Assembly (NCBI RefSeq): GCF_913055835.1
Contig: NZ_CAJXKQ010000010.1
Span: 1 to 64,000 of the forward strand
Origin: an uncultured Marinobacter sp.
GTDB taxonomy: Bacteria; Pseudomonadota; Gammaproteobacteria; Pseudomonadales; Oleiphilaceae
DNA: 64,000 nucleotides
Direction of reading: 5' to 3'
The notes below the pieces were generated by a model. The model had not been told where the DNA came from. It was given only the letters and a program-made list of their open reading frames with translations, and did not search any database. Below are positions 29,401 through 36,304 of this stretch, piece after piece. How positions within the stretch are numbered: position 1 is the first letter of the stretch; each line of letters starts with the position of its first letter. The translations under genes and the position numbers were made by a program.

Positions 29401-29487
29401 TTCGAGGAAATTGCTTCAGGCGTCGATCAGCCGGCGAGATATATAAAGGCTACTGATGTCGACGGAATGATGGGGCACGTATCCTGA
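26455..29487 (+). CDS. Type III restriction enzyme subunit (Res)
   Basis: 1010 residues. Superfamily 2 translocase with Walker A ETGTGKT (96-102), DEPQ (221-224) and motif VI TLGRGLRLC. The C-terminal PD-(D/E)XK nuclease has PDWAVV (D940) and VETKG (E958, K960). With Mod it forms a complex that scans from unmethylated sites and cuts foreign DNA. All motifs are intact. It is the last gene of the five-gene operon. Length is in the usual range for the family (about 970-1050). Confidence 0.93.
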   Translation: MKLHFEDDLDYQKSAIESVVGLFKGQEISRSEFTVTYQPESGPQTTLAFDENSLGIGNRLKLIDDEILENLKGIQLANGLRPSESLTSGDFTVEMETGTGKTYVYLRTIFELNKNYGFTKFVIVVPSVAIKEGVYKTLQITQDHFEGLYPKAKGYEYFQYNSSKLGQVRNFATSSNIQIMITTVGAINKKDVNNLYKENENTGGEKPIDLVRATNPIIIVDEPQSVDGGLTGKGKEALSAMNPLCTLRYSATHIDKHHMTYRLDAVDAYERGLVKQIEVASLEIDGGHNKAYVRLVSTHNRKGSITAKIEIDVQRGKNIRREILTVEDGDDLEQIANRAIYEDIQIGTITCGKDNESIEVKGNGFDAVLKPGEAIGGVDPDAVKRMMIRRTIKEHLDKELTFAANNQPIKVLSLFFIDSVEHYRQYDEDGRPVKAKYAKMFEEEYRKLAKSADYQSLFGEIDLDTDAEEVHEGYFSIDKKGKSVDTAENNQANRDNAERAYNLIMKDKEKLLSFDTKLKFIFSHSALKEGWDNPNVFQICSLREMGSERERRQTLGRGLRLCVNQKGQRLRGNDINTLTVIATENYEQYAENLQKEIEEDTGIRFGIVEQHQFATIQTVDDNGQVGNLGVEQSEKIWKFLKEEGFVDAKGKVQDSLRAAIKDKTFALPEEIKHELADQHGDEQAEAIAVDVQAVLRKLAGKLDIKNADDRRVIRTREAVLQSEEFKALWGRIKYKTTYRVDFDNNKLIADCAEAIRDCPPITKTRAQFRKADIAIGKGGVTAGETSTSGYTTVHEDDIELPDIITDLQDKTQLTRKSIVQILRDSMRLEDFKRNPQQFIDYCSEAINRTKRLALVEGIKYRKVGDEHFYAQELFEQEELKGYLKNTLETQKSVYTHVVYDSAGVERVFAEDLEKNERVKVYAKLPSWFKVPTPLGTYNPDWAVVVDDEGDEKLYFVVETKGSTWWGDLRHAEGAKIKCGEKHFEEIASGVDQPARYIKATDVDGMMGHVS

Positions 29488-29538
29488 CCAGGTGGCGCGT
29501 TGCACGGGAGAAGGGTGTGTGGGACCTTAACCGTAGGG

Positions 29539-29556
29539 GCGGCGACTTGTCGCCGC
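29539..29556. repeat. Short perfect hairpin after res
   Basis: gcggcgac and gtcgccgc flank a 2-base loop, 51 bases after the res stop. There is no T-run. The surrounding word gtaggggcggcgac resembles short dispersed intergenic palindromes. Confidence 0.4.
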
Positions 29557-29605
29557 AGTGTTCAATGGTTAGAGTGCAACCCGCTTTTCACCGAGGAAGT
29601 GTTTT

Positions 29606-29616
29606 GTAACGTTTTA
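29606..29616 (+). repeat. Candidate right end repeat (attR-like) of the island
   Basis: gtaacgtttta, identical to 6666-6676. An inverted copy of its first ten bases follows at 29654-29663 and further gttacg words at 29848 and 29895. It lies about 120 bases after res and 400 bases before mshI. The exact crossover point is unknown. Confidence 0.4.
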
Positions 29617-29820
29617 ACGTGAAATTCCGGCTAAAATCGATAAAATGTGACAGAAAACGTTACGAAGAGGTTTCTGGTTTATCGGTTGGGGTGCTTGAAA
29701 GCCCCTATTTGTGGGCAGCTTTGACTGTCTCTCTTGTTTTTCTTTGGCATCTTACTCCATACTACCATTCTAGATCTGAGTATCTGCGATCTGCAACGAA
29801 GTCAGATCAGGTTGATCTAT

Positions 29821-29847
29821 AAAGCCCCGCTTCTGCGGGGCTTTATT
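29821..29847 (+). terminator. Terminator-like hairpin at the right flank of the island
   Basis: The stem aaagccccgc/gcggggcttt with loop ttct is followed by att. Its left arm matches the ssb terminator at 6695. The 525-base gap 29488-30012 holds this, the end repeats, and presumably the msh promoter; I see no gene in it. Confidence 0.7.
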
Positions 29848-30012
29848 GTTACGGACTTGCAAAAACGATGTGAAATCACTCAAAAAAACGTGGAGTTACG
29901 TTCACTTTCTCATCTATCATGTAATCCATTGTAAAAAGCGCCTATTTTTTGGGCAGCATAATAATGATTTCAGGCTGGCGAGCGGCCTTCGGATCCTTGT
30001 TCAACGAGCTCC

Positions 30013-30945
30013 ATGACAAAGACACCAATATTCAGAAGACTGACCGGTCTGTTCGGACGCTCCGGGGCACGCCTGCGGGTTTGCCTTGAGATTCGTCCGG
30101 ACGGCATTGCCTGGGCGGAATCGGGCGGGCCTGACGTCGGGAGTGCGGGCTTTGCTGATTGTCTGCCTGCCAGGCGTCAAGCGGCACTTGTTGAGTTGGT
30201 CGAGAATCACGGCTGGTCCGGTGCCGCGACCACGCTGGTTCTGCCTCTGGATCAGTATCAGGTGTTCCAGATGGATCGTCCGGAAGGCCTCGAGGAATCG
30301 GAGCTGGGTGATGCCCTCAAGTGGAAGCTGAAAGATTTTCTCGATTTCAGCCCATCCGAGGCGGTTTCGGATGTGTTCCCATTTCCTAAGGATGCTTCCC
30401 GTGGCCGCGGTGAGCTGGTTAACGTGGTCGCCGCCAGAAAAATTCTGGTCTCGGAACTGGTTCGGCTGGTTCAGGAGGCAGGTCTGGAACTGGAGCGCAT
30501 TGATATCGCCGAGCTTGCTTTGCGAAATCTGGTGTGCAGGCTGGATGAAAATGGCCGTGGGGCCGCACTGGTCCATTTGAAAGACAGCTACGGCCAGATG
30601 GTGATCTGTAAAGACAATACCCTTTATCTGTCCCGCCGGCTGGATGTGACTTCCGAGGATCTCCGCGATGCGGCCCGGCAGGAATCGGCGGTTCAGTCCC
30701 TGGCCCTGGAAATGCAGCGCTCTCTGGACTACTACGAAAGCCAGTTGGGACAGGTGCCGCCTGCGATGATCCGTCTTGTTGCCCGCGACAGCGTGTTGCC
30801 ACTTGCTTCCATGCTGTCGTCCTATGTGGCCGCCGGAATAGAAACCCTCGACTGGAGCTCCTTGGGCCTACAGGCCGATCTGGACAGTCGTTGCCTGCCA
30901 GCCTGGAGCGCGGGCCTGCCAACGCCGGAGGGTGGTGGCTCATGA
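30013..30945 (+). CDS. mshI: MSHA biogenesis protein MshI (PilM-like)
   Basis: 310-residue cytoplasmic protein with an actin-like (PilM/GspL) fold, which anchors the inner-membrane assembly platform of the MSHA type IV pilus. The N-terminal region with LRVCLEIRPDGIAWAES and the later LVHLKDSYGQMVI segment fit the family. It is the first gene of a 17-gene msh operon and overlaps the next gene by 4 bases. The island lies immediately upstream, so its promoter must fall in the 29.85-30.0 kb gap or in island sequence. Confidence 0.88.
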   Translation: MTKTPIFRRLTGLFGRSGARLRVCLEIRPDGIAWAESGGPDVGSAGFADCLPARRQAALVELVENHGWSGAATTLVLPLDQYQVFQMDRPEGLEESELGDALKWKLKDFLDFSPSEAVSDVFPFPKDASRGRGELVNVVAARKILVSELVRLVQEAGLELERIDIAELALRNLVCRLDENGRGAALVHLKDSYGQMVICKDNTLYLSRRLDVTSEDLRDAARQESAVQSLALEMQRSLDYYESQLGQVPPAMIRLVARDSVLPLASMLSSYVAAGIETLDWSSLGLQADLDSRCLPAWSAGLPTPEGGGS

Positions 30946-31547
30946 TCCAGCAGGTAAATCTGTACACAGACGAGCTTCGCCCGAGAAAAGAAAGGCTTCA
31001 GGCCGGAACGGCAGTTGGTGTTCTGATCGTCGGGCTGGTACTGGTTGCGTTCTTTGCCGGTTTCCTGACCTATGAGAATTCGGTGATGGCCAATAAGGCG
31101 TCGCGCCTTGATCGGCAGAATCAGCAGCTTGAACAGGTTGTGGCGCAGCTTTCGGCGGAGGTTCAGGCCCGTCAGCCGGATGCCGAAGTGGAAGAGGCCG
31201 TGGAACGCGTCACCCAGACCCTGGCTCGTCGCCAGCGTTTGCTGGAGCGGGTAGAGAGCCTGGTTCTCTCGGAAGGTCGCAATTTCTCGCCGCAATTGTC
31301 AGCACTGGCCCGGCAGATCCCGGAAGATGTCTGGTTGACCGACGTGATTCTGGAATCGGGCCAGGACAGAGTCACCATTGAGGGGCGTACCCGTGATGGC
31401 GCCCTGGTGCCCCTTTACCTGGAAAATCTGGGCGGCGAAGCGGCCTTTACCGGTAAAACCTTTGGTGCTTTCCGGCTGTCACGGTCGGAGGAAGGCCGCT
31501 GGATCGATTTTCATGTTTCCAGTAAACGTGAAGGGGAGGGCAGCTGA
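30942..31547 (+). CDS. MSHA biogenesis PilN-like protein
   Basis: 201 residues from ATG 30942, which overlaps the mshI stop; the frame is open to 30891 but that lies inside mshI. The sequence IQQVNLYTDELRPRKERL is typical of PilN-like proteins. One membrane segment (about 20-45) is followed by a coiled coil and a periplasmic ferredoxin-like domain. It forms the inner-membrane alignment complex with MshI and MshJ. It is sometimes also annotated MshI. Confidence 0.85.
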   Translation: MIQQVNLYTDELRPRKERLQAGTAVGVLIVGLVLVAFFAGFLTYENSVMANKASRLDRQNQQLEQVVAQLSAEVQARQPDAEVEEAVERVTQTLARRQRLLERVESLVLSEGRNFSPQLSALARQIPEDVWLTDVILESGQDRVTIEGRTRDGALVPLYLENLGGEAAFTGKTFGAFRLSRSEEGRWIDFHVSSKREGEGS

Positions 31548-32236
31548 TGGCGGATGCGTCCAACACCTCCCTTGCACGGGCGGCGCAGTGGTATAACCTG
31601 CGCCCGATTCGTGAGCGGGCACTGATCCTGCTGACGGCGCTGGTGCTCGTTCTGGTTCTGGCCTGGGAGCTTGCGGTTACGCCATTGCAGCAGCGCCACC
31701 AGAGCCTGGAAAATCGAGTTCAGACGCTTTCCCTCAGCCGAGACGACCTGTTGGCGCAGCAACAGACGCTCAATCAACAGCTCGCGACCGATCCCTCCCG
31801 GGAACTTCGCAACCAGTTAAACGCCCGGCAACAGAGACTGGAACAGCTCAATCAGCAGATTGCGGATACCACGGGCCAATTGATCGCCCCCACGGCGATG
31901 GTGGCATTGCTCAGGAATATTCTGGCAGCCCAGGACTCGCTCGAGCTGCAGTCCCTTGAGTTACAGACTCCAACCCCGGTTTTCGCGCCGGGCGCACCCG
32001 AGCAGTCCTCTCAAGAGCCGCAGGCAGCGGCTGAGCCCCTGTTGTATGCCCACGATGTCGAGCTCCGGATCAAGGGAAGCTACCTCGATGTGCTGAATTA
32101 CCTGCAGCGACTGGAGGCGATGGATGAGCGGCTCGGGTGGATAAAACTGGAGTACAGTGCGGGTGACTGGCCTTCTGGAGAAGCGATCATAAGGGTGCAA
32201 ACACTGAGCCTGGATCAGGCCTGGCTGGGGGTGTGA
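31547..32236 (+). CDS. mshJ: MSHA biogenesis protein MshJ (PilO-like)
   Basis: 229 residues. A single membrane segment (about 25-45, ALILLTALVLVLVLAWEL) is followed by a long glutamine-rich coiled coil (about 55-110) and a C-terminal globular domain. This is the PilO-like partner of the platform, linking the inner membrane to MshK and the secretin. It shares a base with the previous stop (atga type overlap) and is followed after one base by mshK. Confidence 0.88.
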   Translation: MADASNTSLARAAQWYNLRPIRERALILLTALVLVLVLAWELAVTPLQQRHQSLENRVQTLSLSRDDLLAQQQTLNQQLATDPSRELRNQLNARQQRLEQLNQQIADTTGQLIAPTAMVALLRNILAAQDSLELQSLELQTPTPVFAPGAPEQSSQEPQAAAEPLLYAHDVELRIKGSYLDVLNYLQRLEAMDERLGWIKLEYSAGDWPSGEAIIRVQTLSLDQAWLGV

Positions 32237-32237
32237 G

Positions 32238-32585
32238 ATGAGCAGGCGCTTGCGTGCAGCGGTTATACGGTGGCTTTGCGTGGCAATCGGCGCGCAGTCG
32301 TTGGTGGTGGGTACGGCCCATGCGCTGCAGGATCCGACCCGTCCACCAGGCCCGCAGGCAGCAGTGGCCAAATCGGTCCCAGAGCGGTCTCTTGCTCTGG
32401 ATTCCATTCTTTTCAGCAAGGACAGGCGTGTCGCCGTTATCGAAGGTGAGGCCCTCAGGGAAGGCCAGGGTTTTAACAGCGTGCGGGTTATCCGGATTTT
32501 TGCCGATCGGGTTCTGGTAACGGATAACGGCCGCGAACGGGTGTTGTACCTGGAGAGACTTCCGCAGGTTCGGGGAACTCAATGA
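32238..32585 (+). CDS. mshK: MSHA biogenesis protein MshK (PilP-like)
   Basis: 115 residues with an N-terminal signal peptide (hydrophobic 8-28, then [13 protein letters not shown]). DPTRPP at the mature N-terminus followed by a small beta domain ([20 protein letters not shown]...) is typical of MshK. It is predicted to be a periplasmic link between MshJ and the secretin MshL. Its stop overlaps the mshL start by 4 bases. Confidence 0.85.
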   Translation: MSRRLRAAVIRWLCVAIGAQSLVVGTAHALQDPTRPPGPQAAVAKSVPERSLALDSILFSKDRRVAVIEGEALREGQGFNSVRVIRIFADRVLVTDNGRERVLYLERLPQVRGTQ

Positions 32586-34312
32586 CAGATAATCGGATAC
32601 TCATGACAACGATCAGAACAACCGGTGCACTGGCTATTGGCCTGATGTTGGCGGCCTGCAGTAACAACCCGTTGATGCGCTCGGCGACAGCTACCTCAAC
32701 CGATGCCGCGGATGCCATCGACCAAAGCCTCGAGGAGGCTACGCAACCAGAGCCGGCAGCGTCCAAATCGGCCGAGCCTTCAGCGGCCTTGCCTGCCGAC
32801 GTAAGCGCCGCATTGCTGCCGCCACTGTCCGGCGGTGCGGATCTGGACGAGCGATTTGACGTCAATGCCAGGGGCGTGCCTGCCGCAAGCTTCTTCGAAT
32901 CGCTGGTGGAGGGAACCCGCTATAACGTTGTGGTTCATCCTGATGTCACCACCAGTGTCGATCTCCGGCTGGGGGACGTCACCGTCCCGGAAGTAATGGA
33001 TATCGCCGGTGACCTGTATGGCCTGGATATCCGCCGCAATGGCCGTTTGTTCCGGGTACAGGCGGACCAGATCCAGACGCGGATGTTCCCCATTGACTAC
33101 CTGCATTTCAAGCGCAAGGGCGGCTCGGAGACCAGGGTAAGTTCCGGCCAGGTGACCGGCGCCCGAAGTGGTAGTTCCGGTAACAACAATAATGGCGACA
33201 GCACCGGCTCCGGCGAGACCCGCAATCTGGTGGGAACCACCATTTCCACAGAAACAGCGTCGGATTTCTGGCAGGACATCCAGAGCGCCCTGAGCATGAT
33301 TGTCGGTGGTGGTGATGGCCAACAGGTGATTGTTAATCCGGGGGCGGGACTGGTGATGGTCCGGGCCGGTTCCGAGGATCTGCGCATGGTTGAGGAGTAT
33401 CTGCGCCGCACTGAGCTGATTATGCAGCGCCAGGTGATCCTGGAAGCGAAGATTCTGGAGATCGCGCTTAACGAAGGCTACCAGCAGGGCATCAACTGGT
33501 CCGATATCCAGAGTGCATCCAGTATTACCGCCTCCGATGGTCTGCCCGAAGACTTCACCGCTCAGGCGTTGGCCGGCCAGGTTATTCAGACCTCCGATAT
33601 CGGTGGTCTGTTCTCTGCCAGTGTCCGTGCCGGCGACTTTACCGGGCTGATCGAGCTGCTCGGTAAGCAGGGCAACGTGCAGATTCTTTCCAGCCCCCGC
33701 ATCTCAACGGTGAACAATCAGAAAGCCGTGATCAAAGTCGGTACCGATGAGTTCTTTGTGACCGACATTGATTTTGATGACAACAACTCCGCCGTGACGG
33801 CCACGGACTCAACGTCTACCTCGGTGGAGCTGACCCCGTTTTTTTCCGGCATTTCGCTGGATGTAACGCCCCAGATTTCCGAAAGCGGCGTGATCACCCT
33901 GCACGTGCATCCCTCGGTCAGTGAGGTGACCGATCAGGAAAAGGTGATCACCATCGGCGAGCGTGACGTCACGCTGCCTCTGGCCAGCAGCACCGTTCGT
34001 GAAACCGACAGCGTGATCCGTGCCGAAAGCGGACAGATCGTGGTCATCGGTGGTCTGATCCAGAACTCCAGTGAGGACAACAATTCAGCCGTTCCTTTCT
34101 TCAGCGAGATCCCGCTGGTGGGCGAACTGTTCAAGCAGCGGCGGTTCCAGTCCCGCAAGAGCGAGCTGGTCATCCTTCTGCGTCCGGTTGTCGCCGGAGC
34201 GCCCGAGATGAACGCGGATGTGTCTGCCAGCCGTGAGCGCATGAATGTGTTGCGTGAGCTGCTGCAATCATCTGAATCCGTTACCCCGGAGCCGGAGAAA
34301 GCCGTTCGATAG
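32582..34312 (+). CDS. mshL: MSHA secretin MshL
   Basis: 576-residue outer-membrane secretin through which the pilus exits. It is a lipoprotein: hydrophobic signal and lipobox LAAC with Cys26. Periplasmic N domains run to about 260, with a Ser/Gly/Asn-rich loop (about 195-215). The secretin domain follows ([15 protein letters not shown] to the [28 protein letters not shown] signature, then LVILLRPVV). It is translationally coupled to mshK. Confidence 0.95.
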   Translation: MTDNRILMTTIRTTGALAIGLMLAACSNNPLMRSATATSTDAADAIDQSLEEATQPEPAASKSAEPSAALPADVSAALLPPLSGGADLDERFDVNARGVPAASFFESLVEGTRYNVVVHPDVTTSVDLRLGDVTVPEVMDIAGDLYGLDIRRNGRLFRVQADQIQTRMFPIDYLHFKRKGGSETRVSSGQVTGARSGSSGNNNNGDSTGSGETRNLVGTTISTETASDFWQDIQSALSMIVGGGDGQQVIVNPGAGLVMVRAGSEDLRMVEEYLRRTELIMQRQVILEAKILEIALNEGYQQGINWSDIQSASSITASDGLPEDFTAQALAGQVIQTSDIGGLFSASVRAGDFTGLIELLGKQGNVQILSSPRISTVNNQKAVIKVGTDEFFVTDIDFDDNNSAVTATDSTSTSVELTPFFSGISLDVTPQISESGVITLHVHPSVSEVTDQEKVITIGERDVTLPLASSTVRETDSVIRAESGQIVVIGGLIQNSSEDNNSAVPFFSEIPLVGELFKQRRFQSRKSELVILLRPVVAGAPEMNADVSASRERMNVLRELLQSSESVTPEPEKAVR

Positions 34313-34313
34313 C

Positions 34314-35153
34314 ATGTACGAAGCCCATTTCGGACTGCAGGAAGCACCGTTCGCATTGACGCCCAACACCCGCTATTTTCTGCGGGCGCCCAGCCATGGT
34401 GATGCCCTGGAACTGTTGCTGGTGGCTCTGAAAGAGCGGGAGGGCTTCATCAAGATCTCCGGAGAGGTGGGCACAGGCAAAACCCTGTTGTGCCGGCTGT
34501 TGCTCAATGAACTCGAGCCAATTGCGCACACGGCCTATATTCCCAATCCCCAACTTACCCCGGATACCCTTTATGAAGCGGTGGCTGAAGAGCTGGGTGT
34601 GGAACTGTCTGGCTGCGGCAATGCCCACCAGGTTCTCAAGGCCATCAACGAAAAACTGATCGCCCGCGCCATGGAGCAGAAGCCGGTTGTCCTGGTTATC
34701 GACGAGGCCCAGGCCATGCCGGAGGAAACCATCGAGGCGCTGCGCCTGCTCACCAACCTGGAGACCGAGAGCGTCCGGCTGCTACAGGTGGTGCTGTTTG
34801 GTCAGCCGGAGCTGGATGTATTACTCCGGAAGCAGAGCCTGCGCCAACTGAACCAGCGCATCACGTTCCATTATCGCCTTGCTCCGCTGGACCGAAACTC
34901 CGTAGCCCAGTATCTGCGTCATCGCCTGGCCCAGGCCGGCTATAACGGCGCCGATCTTTTTGCTCCGAGCGCGCTTCGGCTGATTAGCCGGGCCTCCGGT
35001 GGTATCCCGAGGCTGGTTAATATTCTTGCCCATAAATCCATGCTGGCGGCCTGGGGCAGGGGCGATCGTCTTATTGAGCGGGGCCACGCTATTCAGGCCA
35101 TTCGCGACACCGAGAGCGCCCGCATGCCAGGCCTGATCGGGAGGTGGTTATGA
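34314..35153 (+). CDS. mshM: MSHA accessory ATPase MshM (ExeA-like)
   Basis: 279 residues from ATG 34314, one base after mshL; this start gives the family N-terminus MYEAHFGLQEAPF. AAA+ ATPase with Walker A GEVGTGKT near residue 51 and Walker B VVLVIDEAQ near 125. It is related to ExeA of type II secretion. It probably helps secretin or platform assembly. Confidence 0.9.
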   Translation: MYEAHFGLQEAPFALTPNTRYFLRAPSHGDALELLLVALKEREGFIKISGEVGTGKTLLCRLLLNELEPIAHTAYIPNPQLTPDTLYEAVAEELGVELSGCGNAHQVLKAINEKLIARAMEQKPVVLVIDEAQAMPEETIEALRLLTNLETESVRLLQVVLFGQPELDVLLRKQSLRQLNQRITFHYRLAPLDRNSVAQYLRHRLAQAGYNGADLFAPSALRLISRASGGIPRLVNILAHKSMLAAWGRGDRLIERGHAIQAIRDTESARMPGLIGRWL

Positions 35154-36304
35154 GCCTCCTGAACGATGCCCTGCGGGCGGCAGAACAGCGTCAGAACCGA
35201 CCGGAGGTGGCTGCTGCCTATACAGGGCAGTCACAATCGCGAGGCCGCCCGCGTTCCGGGCTCTGGGCAGTCGTATTACTCTTGGCTGCGGGCTTGGTTG
35301 GCGCTGCTGGCTTCTGGTTCATAACTCATGACAGTGGTGACGGAATGCGGGCCCAGGAAAGCACCGCGCTTGCGTCTGAAACCGTTTCAGAGTCGAACGT
35401 CAGTGGGAATGCCGAGAGCGGAAACGTCCCGGTTCATTCGCAACCGGCGGACGTCAATCAAGTCTCGGAGGTGCCAGTGGCATCTCCGGTCGAGAATGAG
35501 CCGGTCAGCGAACCGCCACCAGTCCCCGAACCCAATGTGGCGGCCCCGTCCGAACCAAAAGCTCAGGCAGTGGTCCGGGAAGCGGCCAAGGTACGTGAGC
35601 CGGAGCCAACGCCCGAACCGGTGAGAGCGGAGGCCTCCGAGCCGGAACCCGTCGTAAGTAAGTCGGTGGTGGCAGAAAACAAGCCTGCCTTGGAAACAGA
35701 GGCGCCAACGCCGCCGGTGAAGCAAGTACGTGAGACGCCCGAAGCCATCGACCGTCGAGTCAGCCGGGAGTTGTCGTCGTTACTCCGAAGCGGCGAAACC
35801 CGGGCAGCCGAGCAAAGGTTGCAGGAACTGACAGCCAGCCAGGTTGCGATAGCCAGCCGGGAAGTCTTTGCCCGTCAGATGCTGGTGCAGGAAATGCCGG
35901 ACCGGGCATTGGCGTGGCTTCCAGAATCGGTGATCGACAGCGATGCGGGGCTGCGCCTGCTCAGAGCCAGGGCGCTTCATGCCAAGGGCGGACTGACAGA
36001 AGCACTGGCAACCCTTGAGAGCGATGTGCCTGCTGTAAAACAGAACGTGGAGTATCGGGTAACCCTGGCGACCCTGCTGCAGCAGGCAGGCCGCGATTCC
36101 GACGCGGCCCGGCACTGGTCGGCCCTGATTGCTGAGGACGACAGCCGCGCTGCCTGGTGGGTGGGCCTGGCGATTGCTCTGGAGACGGGCGGAGAGATCA
36201 ATAGCGCGGTTCGGGCATACAGCCAGGCCGCACAGTTGCCCGGGCTTTCGCCGTCCCTGGCGGATTATGTTCGTGAACGACTGAAGGCGTTGCAGGCGGG
36301 ATGA
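35150..36304 (+). CDS. mshN: MSHA biogenesis protein MshN (TPR protein)
   Basis: 384 residues from ATG 35150, which overlaps the mshM stop and has gggagg upstream. The N-terminus SLLNDALRAAEQRQ is typical. One membrane segment lies at about 40-62. A long Pro/Glu/Val-rich linker (about 75-200) spans part of the periplasm. The C-terminal 180 residues form TPR-like helices. It overlaps mshE by 4 bases. Confidence 0.88.
   Translation: MSLLNDALRAAEQRQNRPEVAAAYTGQSQSRGRPRSGLWAVVLLLAAGLVGAAGFWFITHDSGDGMRAQESTALASETVSESNVSGNAESGNVPVHSQPADVNQVSEVPVASPVENEPVSEPPPVPEPNVAAPSEPKAQAVVREAAKVREPEPTPEPVRAEASEPEPVVSKSVVAENKPALETEAPTPPVKQVRETPEAIDRRVSRELSSLLRSGETRAAEQRLQELTASQVAIASREVFARQMLVQEMPDRALAWLPESVIDSDAGLRLLRARALHAKGGLTEALATLESDVPAVKQNVEYRVTLATLLQQAGRDSDAARHWSALIAEDDSRAAWWVGLAIALETGGEINSAVRAYSQAAQLPGLSPSLADYVRERLKALQAG

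Larger units (their letters stand above)
6666..29616. mobile_element. GMT-type genomic island carrying defence genes
   Basis: A 23-kb segment between ssb and the msh operon with lower GC and different codon use than both flanks. It is bounded by matching gtaacgtttta words. Its left end has four adjacent recombinase-associated genes resembling Gamma-Mobile-Trio elements of Vibrio and other gammaproteobacteria. Such elements are known to carry anti-phage and antibacterial cargo. Cargo here: an unknown 235-aa gene, a serine resolvase, an Avs-like STAND nuclease, a metallophosphoesterase, and a type III restriction-modification operon with extra helicase and DUF4391 genes. Ends are approximate. 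Confidence 0.75.

Noticed and set aside
29701-29959. Near-repeat of cctattt...gggcagc at 29703 and 29940 as an att duplication
   Set aside because: Short, with mismatches and an indel, and not found at the left end of the island.
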